A program made the translations under genes and the position numbers. The notes beneath the pieces were generated by a model. It made no database searches. It was not told where the DNA came from and saw only the letters and a list, made by a program, of their open reading frames with translations. A stretch of DNA of 64,000 bases from positions 1,377,001 through 1,441,000 of the forward strand of contig JAQSEB010000005.1 in NCBI GenBank assembly GCA_030063045.1, read 5' to 3'. This document shows positions 13,080 through 23,500 of this stretch, piece after piece. Each line of letters begins with the position of its first letter. The stretch's first letter is position 1. This DNA comes from Pratylenchus scribneri (taxonomy: Eukaryota; Nematoda; Chromadorea; Rhabditida; Pratylenchidae).

Positions 13080-13600
13080 TGACAGGAAAGGGAGAATATA
13101 TTTTGGTTAAGATCGAAACAAATTTAGGCAAAATAATCGGAAAGAAACACGGCAAAAACTCATTTAGGGACAAATAAATTTTCCGGAAAGAAACACAGCA
13201 AAAACACATTTTCCGGAATGAAACACATTTATTAGGCAAAATACATTTTCCGGAAAGAAACACATTTAGGATAAAAAGAAAGAAACACATTTTCCGGAAA
13301 GAAATATATTAGGCAAAACACATTTTCCGGAAAGAAATATATTAGGCAAAACACATTTTCCGGAAAGAAATATATTAGGCAAAACACATTTTCTGGAAAG
13401 AAATATATTAGGCAAAACACATTTTCCGGAAAGAAATATATTAGGCAAAACACATTTTCCGGAAAGAAATATATTAGGCAAAACACATTTTCCGGAAAGA
13501 AATATATTGAGGCAAAATACATTTCCGGAAGGAAAAAACAAATTTTGGTGAACACTTTCCGGAAAGAAACACTTTTTTGGTGGACATTTTCCAGGCATTA
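13080..13600. repeat. Minisatellite with TTCCGGAA core (about 36-bp units)
   Basis: Roughly twelve copies of 'cattttccggaaagaaa' plus 'tatattaggcaaaacac', the central ones nearly identical. Long open frames across it on the - strand (repeating a peptide such as FFPENVFCLIY) are artefacts of the repeat period. The TTCCGGAA core is shared with arrays at 37268, 42985, 50130, 55215 and 56765. Confidence 0.85.
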
Positions 13601-14629
13601 TTATTATTATTGATTGATGATTGATGAATAAATGGGTGATTTCCTTATCATTGTCATTTAACATTTACTGGAAAGATGCCAAATAAATATGGGGTTTTTA
13701 CATAAGCCAAAAATAATAAAAATTCATTTCCAAATTTGGCTCTTGACATTGCCAAAATGATGTTTAATGACGATTTTTATAAATTTTGCACATATTAAAT
13801 GATTATCATTAATTAAAGGGCAATAAAAAGTGGGGAAATCCAATCAAAAAATCTTCCTGACGCGCATTCACACAATTAAATAAAAGGTCTCTTCATTTTT
13901 TGATACTAAATTCGCCACCGTGGATTCCATTTTGGTCTCTGTCGCCGGTAAAATGATCTCTAAAATAGAATCGTGTGAATTTTTTGTGAAGTTCATTCCA
14001 ATAAATATGAAAGTTGGCACCATTGACTCCTCCCTAAACACCCACCCCATTGGCTTCCATAAATCGGCATTCGGCACCAATTTCCCATTGCCCACATTTT
14101 TTTGCTTTTGTTTTCCCTATGACCAATTTGCCACCAGTTTTGCTCCCAATTAGCTATGCTGCAAAAAAAAACGGATGAAGTTAGGGCCAATATTTAAAGT
14201 GTTTGGATGTGGAAGAAACCTCACAGTGCCAGTTTGCCCCAATGGAGTCCATTATTTTGGCCTCCGGTTTCACCCCTTCTCTCTATTTATGCTTACGCGG
14301 AATAGCGTCAAATTTTGCGCCCCCGGCTAATGGTTCCTAGAAAATTGTACAATATTTTCCAGCACTTTAATTTGGTGCCCTTTTTGATATGATTATATTT
14401 TGTTTGTGGTTGTAGGTGTAATTTGGTGTAATTGAGAAACCCGCCTTGAAATCTAATTAGCCGAGGGCCTTTACCTTTTTATTGAACTTTTCTCAATTTG
14501 TTGTCCCATTTCCAAATTCATTTTACCTATATAAATCGAGCAAACATTCATTTTTTATAGGGATTTTATTTTTTTGCCATAAAACCCTGAAATACCTAGA
14601 ACACCTTAACGCCGAAATAAGTATTATGG
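13601..14629. other. Intergenic stretch between the two neuropeptide genes
   Basis: A frame at 13920-14153 is open on the + strand, and overlapping - strand frames are open too, but none shows a motif, signal peptide or splice structure I can defend. It may contain the promoter of the downstream precursor. Nothing else is visible. Confidence 0.35.
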
Positions 14630-15020
14630 TTTAAGAAGGGTTTGTCCTACATTCATAAACCATATACCCAAAATTGGATAGAGCTGGTCAAGATGCATTG
14701 AATGGTATATAATTTGTTATGGTTTGGTCAACAGTTGAAGGGTATTAAACGTTTTAAACCAATTTTGGTTTGGTCAACAATTAAAGGGTATTAAACGGTT
14801 TAAACCCATTTTGGTTTGGTCACTAATTAAAGGGTATTAAACGGTTTAAACCCATTTTGGTTTGATCAACAATTAAAGAGGATTAAACGGTTTAAACCAA
14901 TTTTGGTTTAATGGTTCAAAACTAAGTTAGAATTGGTCAAACCCAAAGCCAAAACATAATCAAATGAAGCTTCTTGACGAGATCTCTCGAACAAACCACC
15001 GAACCGTTAAATCATTTCGG
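14630..15020 (+). repeat. 46-bp-unit MITE family, copy with four units
   Basis: Inverted flanks ('ataaaccatatacccaaaat ... gagctggtcaagatgcatt' and 'gcttcttgacgagatct') enclose four copies of the unit 'ggtcaacaattaaagggtat' plus 'taaacggtttaaacc'. The element ends at 'gaaccgttaaatcatttcgg', as other copies do, and lies just upstream of the CAPA-like start. Confidence 0.75.
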
Positions 15021-15093
15021 CATTTTCAAAATTTTACAACAATTTAATATTTACATTTTTTGATAATTTCTTGCAGGAAAATTCAAGAAAAAA

Positions 15094-16421
15094 ATGAGCA
15101 AGAGAAGCGCCCTCCTTCCAGCAACAAAAACAATGATTTTCCCCATTTTGGCTGCCTTTTTCACTATCGCCCATTCTGCACCCTCACATCAGGCAGAGAA
15201 ATCAGCAGCAGGTAAAAATTTTGGTTCAAAACTAATTGACATATTTTTTGCCATTTTTAGAGACATTCCTTGGTCCCAGCGATTTGCGCAGTTTTGTTGA
15301 TTTGACGCCCACCTACTTCAGATTTTATGACCCAAATGAAGTGGCATGGCCCGCCGACTATGATTGGACCGTTGGGAATATGTTGGCCCGGTAAGAGTAT
15401 TTGAAATTGGTTAAATAATTTTAAACAAAAGAGGGAAAACATGTTATTTTTTGTTTCAACTAAAATTGGTCCGAAGCAATCCATTTGCTGACCAACTTGA
15501 CGCGAAAACTAATAACTCATCAATGATGAACCAATTTTTATAGATTTATTATCAAATTAGTACAAAAGAGGAAAAAGTTGTTATTTTTTTATTCCAAGTT
15601 GGACCCATAATAATCCAGCAGTTTCCGACCAACTTGACGCGAAAGCTTATAACTCATCAATGGCTGAATCAATTTTGACAAACTTAGTATTAAATCAAAG
15701 AGCAAACTTTTGGCTACCAAATAATATCAAATATATTTAAATTGTTTCAGAAATTTTGGAATTATTACCTAAAATCATTCAAAAACCTTTACTCTGGATC
15801 ATCCAAATTTCCAATGATTTTTTGGGCATAACTTCATCATTTCTGAACTAATTTAAATATAATAAGATTTCTTAGGCTAGCCAAATGTCTGCTCTTTAAT
15901 TTAATAATAAAATCATTGAAATTGGTTCAGTCTTTGAAGAATTATAAGCGTTCACGTCAATTTGGGTCAGCGAAAAATTTGGAGCGTACCATAATTTTGT
16001 ATTACCTTAAAACTTCTATTAGAAGCCCATGGGCTTATAAATTTCAGTGCCTCTAAAGAATGGGCTTCAAATAGAGCTTGGGCTTAAATTTCGGGGACCT
16101 TCCAGCTAAGGCTTTTTTGAAATTTTTTGACAAAAAAATTGCTAATTTTGGCTTAATTTCACATAAAAATTAATTATTTTTGACATAAATTTTTCGATGA
16201 GTTGGCTTCAAATAGAGCATGGGCTTTAAATAGAATTTTTACGGTAATTTTACCCTCCCTTTTCGTATAGCCAACAAGAAAGCAACAATGACAAACGGAA
16301 AAGAGCCGGGTCGGCAGCAACTGCGGATCCACCCACCGAGCCAATGTTGAAGCGGCTTTTCGTCGCTCGAATCGGGAAAAGGGGACGAATGATGCCAATT
16401 TATCGGGCAAGAGTCGGTTGA
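15094..16421 (+). CDS. CAPA / NLP-44-like neuropeptide precursor
   Basis: Exons 15094-15211, 15261-15390 and 16271-16421 join in phase (GT-AG) to 132 residues. The N-terminus has a hydrophobic signal region (MIFPILAAFFTIAHSA). Near the C-terminus a KR precedes LFVARIG followed by KR, and the protein ends with a peptide finishing YRARVG just before the stop, so two amidated peptides ending ARI-amide and ARV-amide are predicted. C. elegans NLP-44 (CAPA-1), of the periviscerokinin/neuromedin-U-like group, gives LYMARV-amide and PRI-amide peptides; the match in short C-terminal sequence is the basis for the call. These peptides act on G-protein-coupled receptors outside the cell. The start is preceded by an acceptor-like TTGCAG, which suits a spliced leader or upstream UTR exon. 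Intron 2 (880 bp) is filled with old MITE sequence. The Bel/Pao element begins 509 bp downstream. Confidence 0.75.
15470..15975. repeat. Diverged palindromic repeat with CCAACTTGACG ends
   Basis: It lies in intron 2 of the CAPA-like gene. It has near-repeated words 'ccaacttgacgcgaaa' + 'taactcatcaatg' (15495, 15630) and the inverse near 15925-15965 ('ggttcagtctttgaagaatt', 'gttcacgtcaatttgggtca'). The same family occurs at 40072-41195, where an hAT-like MITE is inserted into it. Confidence 0.55.
16000..16245. repeat. Degenerate Tc1/mariner-type MITE (CCGTAA ends)
   Basis: A diverged relative of the clean copy at 30706-30903: it shares 'cttctattagaagcccatgg', 'gggcttcaaatagag', 'ttgacataaattttt' and an end in 'ttacggtaa'. 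It lies in the last intron of the CAPA-like gene. Confidence 0.55.
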
Positions 16422-16929
16422 ATGGACGGCGCGGACATTTTCGGGTGGAAAAAAATATATGCAAGAGAAGATGAAGGAAGGGAGCAGCCAAAAATTTGCA
16501 CATAAACAGTTTTATTTGATTTTGTCATTTTTTTAAATATGATTTTTGAAAACAATTTTGTTGCTACAATAAAAGCGCATATGAAAATTATTTATACCAA
16601 TGTCGAAACAGTGGACAATTGGATGCCTCTGTGATTTTTTTTGAGCATAACTTCATCATTACTGAATCAGTTTAAAATAATTTTATATAATTGAATAACC
16701 AAATTAGTATGCTCTTTAATTTCATAACAACAGTCATTTATTTTTTATAAATTGCAACAAATTGGACTCCTCCACAGCGGAATCGGATCCGATTCCGTTC
16801 ACGCAGTACGCACTATCCAAATTGCATTCCCTCTGCTGGTGCGATATCTCTTAAAAATGTGGTAAAATCACCGAGTAAATTACTCTGGTAAAAATACCGG
16901 GTAAATTTACAAGAAGTCGCTGGTGCAGG
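16422..16929. other. 3' flank of the CAPA-like gene with repeat relics
   Basis: An ATAAACAGTTTTATTTG stretch follows the gene. The part near 16620-16750 ('gagcataacttcatcattac', 'ctttaatttcataacaacag') belongs to the CCAACTTGACG repeat family. The sequence at about 16507-16562 resembles 28806-28858 on the far side of the Bel/Pao element. The last five bases, gcagg (16925-16929), are the target duplication of the retroelement. Confidence 0.5.
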
Positions 16930-17506
16930 TGTTTCGACAATTAAGCGAAACTAGACCTTTATAAGGCTTTTTACTCGAATAGAATAGAATAGAATAGAAG
17001 GTTTTAAAATTATTTTATTCTCTTAGTTCCTAAGAAAACAATTGAAGGTGATTGAAGAATGGTAATTTTATGGGGAAATCAAAGGGGTATTTATATGGAC
17101 GGTTCTGGCCCTCAGGGTATTGCATCATCCATTCGCACATTGTGCACAAGTGGGCAGAACCATTGGGGCCAAAGGGAGCAAGCAGGATTCGGGCATAAGC
17201 ACATAAGTTTTTCCTGAAGGGGCACATTGGGGAAGAGCACAAGGGAAGAAGCCGCGCAGCCATTCGGAGTTTTTGCCTGATGGCACGCCAAGAAGAGGAG
17301 AAGGGGGAAAAGCCGGTCGGAAGGGAAGATGATGAGCAAATTGGTCGTTTTGGGTAGTTTTTTGCCCAAATCGGCACTGCGCAATTTGGGTGATTGATTG
17401 GGGAAAAATGCTGCAAAATTTGCAGCATTTACTTTTTTGGTTAATTATTTAATTTATTTAATTATTTTGCACAATTTAATGTGCAAAGTTGCGATAATTT
17501 GCAACA
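16930..17506 (-). repeat. 3' LTR of the Bel/Pao element
   Basis: 577 bp, TGTTTCGACAATT...TTGCAACA on the + strand. It contains a perfect 12-bp inverted repeat around one base (17406-17430, AAATGCTGCAAA / TTTGCAGCATTT) and a short 'gaatagaata' run. I found no base difference from the other LTR by eye. Confidence 0.95.
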
Positions 17507-17544
17507 CTCGGGGGGAACACTCCAGGGGAAGTTCCTACCAGCTC

Positions 17545-20500
17545 TCAATTCTCATCATCATAAATTGTTGCCAAACGTCTCATGGACATTTGGGGAGTTC
17601 CGGGTAATGCCAATTGTACCCTTCTATTCCCGGGCCTTGACCCATTCCTTTCCGGCTGTTGCCGGTTAAACATATTTATAAGGCTAATTCCACCTAGAAA
17701 TGTGCTCAATGTAACCGAGGCTGGGGTTATTAGGAAAAGGGTCACTATTGGGATAACAACGTCTCGAATTATGAAGACTGTTGCATAAATGCAGCAGGCA
17801 ACAATCCATATGTTGTATATCCAATGTACCCATCCCCAGAAGAAATTCTCGATTTCGCCTTTTAAACCATGAGGGAGTGCTCCTAATGGTTCGGCAGCAG
17901 CTTTCTGCTCTCTGAGCTCCCTATTTTTCCAATCATTCATCCGCTCATGCTCGCTTATATGAATTCCAGGGAATTCAAGCGAGAGATTGAAGAGCGTGAG
18001 TTGATGGAAAACTAAAGGGTTAATGCTAAATCCCCCAAGAATTGGCTGCTCTGGTAAATGGTGAAGTGAGCTCTGGGATATTAGAGTTCGTTCACCCGTT
18101 TGGGTGTCGAACAATTCTAATTTCCCATGTATGTTTGACAAATGTATCCCATGTGTCAAACAGTCAGCCTCTGGGGATGTGGGGGTTAAGATTCCTAGCA
18201 TTTGATCTAAAAAACCCACAAGAATTCTGTCGTGGACATCCATTTCAATTGGCAGGTATCGGTAACAGTGCCCAATTGTTTTCCGGAGTCGCAAGCCTGT
18301 GGTTGGAATACGGGCACAGGGATAAACCTCAAGAATATCCTCTGTTACCCACCTGGCCTGGATATCTGTCCTGTTGAGCAGATAACGGGCCGTTGGAGTT
18401 GCTCCAGTGAGGCGCTCGGTTCGCTGGCATTCTCTAAAAAAGAGTTGACGTACTGCTCGTGTTACGGCAAGGTTACTTGCCGTAAGCTGCGAGGCTAACT
18501 GATCTGCCAGCACCGTGCCTTGAACTGTTGATGACTGCCTTTTTGGTCGTGTTGTTGGCCATTTGAGCTGAATGTAGTCGCTTTCGCTGACTGCATATCC
18601 CTGCTCGGAAAGTCTTAGGTTAGTACCATCGCAAGACCTTACTTTGGGCGCATCAGTTTGGAATGTGGGAGCGATCTCTTTGGAGGCGCTAACCCACATT
18701 TTTTCTGTTCTTTCCCCATCCCATACGGCCAACAAATCGAACTCGCAAGGCTTGCATCTGCCATTGCATCCGCTTCTCCAGATGAGCCGTGAGCCATTCA
18801 CTTGGCAGCTGCCTTCATTGAGTTGACAGTGCCTTGTGTCATATACCGGGGAGATTATCCTTAAATCCTTGGTGGAATAGAATAATTCCGTTTCGGCATA
18901 CATGCAATTGACCGCAACAGCAGTCTTTGCTCCGGTCCATAGAGAGGCAATTCGGCCGGGAAAATCAAAGTGCATGACATTGTTGGTGCTGAAGAATCCT
19001 TGAGCCTTCTGGGTCATGGCACCATCGGTTTTAGGGCAGATTTTGCGCTTCTGCATATCTTGACATTGAACGGCCGTGACATTCTCGAACCTTTTAAATG
19101 GTTTTTGAAAGAATTTGTCGCCGAGCAAATTTGTATAATACTCTTTGCTCTCGAATTTGATCGTACAAATGGCCGCCTTCGGCAATTTGACTGGCATCAT
19201 ATTCCGATGAAAAACATGCAGTTTCATCGGTACCCAGGTGGTCAGCAAATCTGGTGGGGCACGGCAGAAGGGCGAAACCTTTGGATGTTTAAACCAATAT
19301 TCACCTTTATGTGAACACCAAAGTACCTGTTTGATGTTGAGATCAGTGACAGGTTCGTCCCATTCTTCTTCTTCTGCCTGCCTTCTTGCCGCGATTCTGT
19401 GCCTTGGCTTTTCTTCAGAACTCTCCCAACTACGCTCCTTGGATTCCCATGAATCTTCCCAGGATTCATGGTGCTGCCTTCTCTCTTCCACTGCCGGCTT
19501 TTCTGTCAGCATTTTCTGCTGAAGAATGACCGGTTTTTGTGCCATTTGTGGAACTGGAGTTGTTGCTTTCCAAGTAGGAGTTGTGCTTGTCGTTGTTGTA
19601 GACCGTTGGGTCGTCGATTGAGGCATTTGTGTCGTCGATTGCCTTATTGTAGATGGAGGCATTTTCGTTGAAGGAATTGGCTTTGTTGTGGGTGTCAAAG
19701 TACCCATCTGCCTTGCTTCTTTGGCATATTGTTTGGCCTTTGCACTGGCCTTCACTTTATAACGGGTGGGTCGTCCATCTACATTGATTTTAGCCATTCG
19801 AGTTTGCGATTGACGTGTGGTAGGTGCCAAGGTAGTGCCTGTAGCGGCTACTAGTGGGCCGAAGAAAAATAGAAGTGCCAAAAGAATCATGGGCAATAAT
19901 CGAGTCAGGCGGGAAGTTAGAGGCATTCGTGCTCCTGCATTTTGTCCACCAGGCATTGCCTTCTGGTGGCTTGTTGACGACGAGGCTGCCTGTGCTGAAG
20001 TGCTCTGTTCTGGTTCCTTCTCCGCAGCTTGCGCCAATTTTGGTGGTTTGCTGGGTGGGAGTTGAATTCCCATTTCTTTCAGGGCTTCCAGTTTATCTTC
20101 CGGGTTTCGCCTATTGACTGTCACAATGCTTGCCCCACGTTTCATGGTTTTCAAGGAGGCTTCGATTTCTTTCCATTGCTGATGCCAATCAAAGGTCATA
20201 GTGACCTTTTCAATAATAATGACACATCGCCAGACATATTGCATTGTCTCCATTATCCGCTCCAGTGTTGGAAGCAGGTTTGGCCTATCAGCTTTGAAAA
20301 CAATGATTCCAAGTTGGAGTTGTGCCCCAAGAAAATGCGCATCCAATTCATCCCCAGTTTTGATTGGGATGACTTGAGGGAAATGCACCAATTCGGCCAA
20401 TAGCTGGATGGCATTTTCATCTCCAACGATCACCACAGAGGCAATTGGGTCGTAGATCCGCAATGGAAAGTAACGCTGGTGTCGAAGGCTCATGATTGCG

Positions 20501-23500
20501 TGCGTAATGGTTCTTTGAAGGTCATCGATGAGGCGCTTCAAATGTGGTTCTTTTATTCCACGTCGTTCGCTTGGCCAAATATCAAGTGGACGATCCGGTT
20601 TGGTCGATAGTTCGCATCCAAAAACCCGGCATTTGAATTGCCATAGGTCTAACAATTGGATCAACCGCTTGGCTGGAAATGGTTGCTTGTTGCCTTTATG
20701 CAAAGCCCCAAAAAAATAGTTCAAAGCGATGAGTGGGTTCAAGTCAACGATCCAGCTGATTGTCTGCGATTGGTGCTCATTATGATGCCGAAGGATGAAG
20801 TCCACAAGCAGCAGATGGATGAAAGTCGGCACTATTTTTTCCCAATGGAGTACATGGCTCCAAGGATGATTTGTTGCATGCCGCACTGTCCAGCTGCCAC
20901 CCACTTGGACGATCGAAGGATTCCAGACCTCCTTGACCTTTATCGCCTCGCACATTCCATGCCCTTGAAGCGCTAAATCACTACACCGCTCGATCATTTT
21001 GAACTTCATCAAAACACCCCTCCGCTCCTGGTTATTTCCTTTTTCGTAAAGGACTGTATGACCTGCCGGTGGTTTAGGAGAACCTTGCCTCGCATGCATG
21101 GTATTCATTTGCGGCCACCATCGTCTTGCCCTTTGGGGTGATTCGGGTTGGCGTGCCGATTGAACCGGTTCAGGAGAAGGCGGTGGCGATGGATCTGTCA
21201 AATACTTGGTTCGAGGCCTCCATCGCTTTGACATTTTGGTAGGTTGACGTGCCATTTTTGCCGGTTCAGCTTGGCTATTCAACTGCGACTGACGTTCGAC
21301 TGATACAACGTTCTTTGGATCATATTTGGGAATCCGAATATCTTCCAAAGGATTAGGCCAAGCCAATACAGCCGGTATTTCTTGTTGTTTCCTTTTCCGA
21401 GGCTGCTCGGCTATCATTCTCACGTGCGAAGATGCAGGAGGCGGTGGCGGAACAATGTAGTTGTCTGGCGGGATTGGCGTTCGTCGCCTTGTTGGAATCC
21501 ATTGGAGCACGGATGGTTGATTGCTTTGTTCCGTTGTTACTTCAATTTCGAATTCAGGCGCTTCCGGGCCGCGTGGAACAGGCTCAGTTTCCTCGATGAT
21601 TTCGTTGTAGTCCAATTCGATAGAAGACATTTCTGAAAGAGCACAAGCCATTATTGTATTTTCTTCCTGATTTGGAGTGATTTCCAAAGGATAAATTTGG
21701 GAAACCGCTCGTTTGAGCGTCCCATTGCTTGTTTTTAGGACCACAGTCCTTACTTTTCCGTCCCTCCCTGGAATTATTTCAATAATTTTGCCCATTTTCC
21801 ACGTCGATCGTGGAAGATCGTCCTCAATTAGGACGAATTCTCCGGGGGATGGTTCACGATTGACCCCTTGTTTTTGTAGTTTTTCGAATCTTTCGCGTAA
21901 AGCGATTAGATACGAATCATTCCAGATTTTCCAGAATTTATCATCATTAGATATGGATTTCTTGAAATTTTCCATTAATTTATCTTTGTTTTCCCATTTG
22001 GGGAGATAATCTGGATCATTATCCTCTTCACCAATCGGTGGTAAATCGGAATTGACATAATCATACGGGATGAGAAAGTCAATCGGGCGCAATGGCACTG
22101 TCACTTCGCCTTCAGCCAGATACGTTAAAGGGCGATTATTTACGACGGTCTCTATCTCGATCAACAGAGTAGATAATTCATCGTAGTCTAGCAGCCTTTT
22201 ACCGATCGTTCGGCGTAAGCTATGCTTGACTAGGCCCACAAAACGTTCAAAGTGGCCACCCATCCAGGGTGCCCTTTCTGTATTGAAAGTCCACTTTGTG
22301 CCATTTAAAGCGGATTCTTTCTGGACTGATAGGCAAGTGAATGCATTTTCCCATGCTTTTTGTACCACTTTGCTGCTCAGGACAAATTGAGTCCCATTAT
22401 CTGAGTTAATCAGCCTGGGCGCACCACGTCGGGCGATGAATCGCCTGTAGGCCAGCATGAATTTCTCTGCTGAGCAGTCCAAGACTATTTCCATATGCAG
22501 AGCTCTTGTGCTCATACATACAAAGATAGAAGTCCAGATTTTCTGAATTTCATTGCCAAATCGTGCACGAATTGGACCAAAATAATCAATTCCTACCGCC
22601 GAAAACGGTCGTGAGGCTTGGACTCTTCCCTTAGGAAGCTGTGGCATTTCGGGCCGTAAAAAAGGTTTTGCTTTGAATCTATAGCAGATATTGCATTTGG
22701 TATTTGGATCAGAATGAATGATTTTACTGATCACTTTCCTAGCTTGTGGTAACCAATACTTTTGTCGGAGAATGCTCAACAAAATTCCAATTCCACAATG
22801 GTGATTTTTCCAGTGGATTTCTCGAATGATCAGTCCAGTTATTGGACTTGATTTTGGGAGATAAATAGGGAATTTGGCATCTTCCGATGCACTACTGTCG
22901 GCAATTCTGCCTTGGCATCTTAAAATCTTATCTTTTTCAAACAATTTTAAGTGCTTTCGGGCATCATCGGAAGGCGGAGCAATGCTTTGAGCTGATTCGA
23001 GCAAGAATCTTTCCGCCACCTTCATTTCTTCTACCGTGGGAATTTTGGCATTTATCCGTTTTCCTTTTTCAAGCTTGATCTGCTCGATCCATTCAGAATT
23101 GGATTTTCTTTTAAAAAGAAGTGAGAGAAATTGTAAAATGAACACAACGGTTCGTTTCAATTTTTCCCAGGATGAATGCCTTGATGGATCGATGATCCAT
23201 TCCGGTTCAGGTGTAGTGGCAGGGAATGCACAGATCGGTGGTTCCAATTTTTCCTTCTTTTCTGCTTTCGGATCATAGCATATTATGGGCTTTGGCCATT
23301 CATTGGCCTCTTTTTCAAGCCATTTTGGTCCTTTTAGCCATAGTGAATTTTCAATTAATTCACTAGGCTTTACACCTCGGCTAGCCAAATCAGCCGGATT
23401 CTGTTCTCCAGCCACATGCTGAACTGGCCAGTTTCCTTTGATTTGTTTGAGTCTATTCTCAACAAATCGATCCTTGGTCTCATTTGCTTTCAGCCTTTCA

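Noticed and set aside
13232..13664. Frames repeating FFPENVFCLIY-like or LSGKCVLPNI-like words
   Set aside because: They come from the 36-bp TTCCGGAA minisatellite read in two phases.
17030..17428. Frames of 132 and 90 codons repeated at 28316-28714
   Set aside because: They lie in the two LTRs on the same strand as the element, show no motif, and repeat only because the LTRs are identical.
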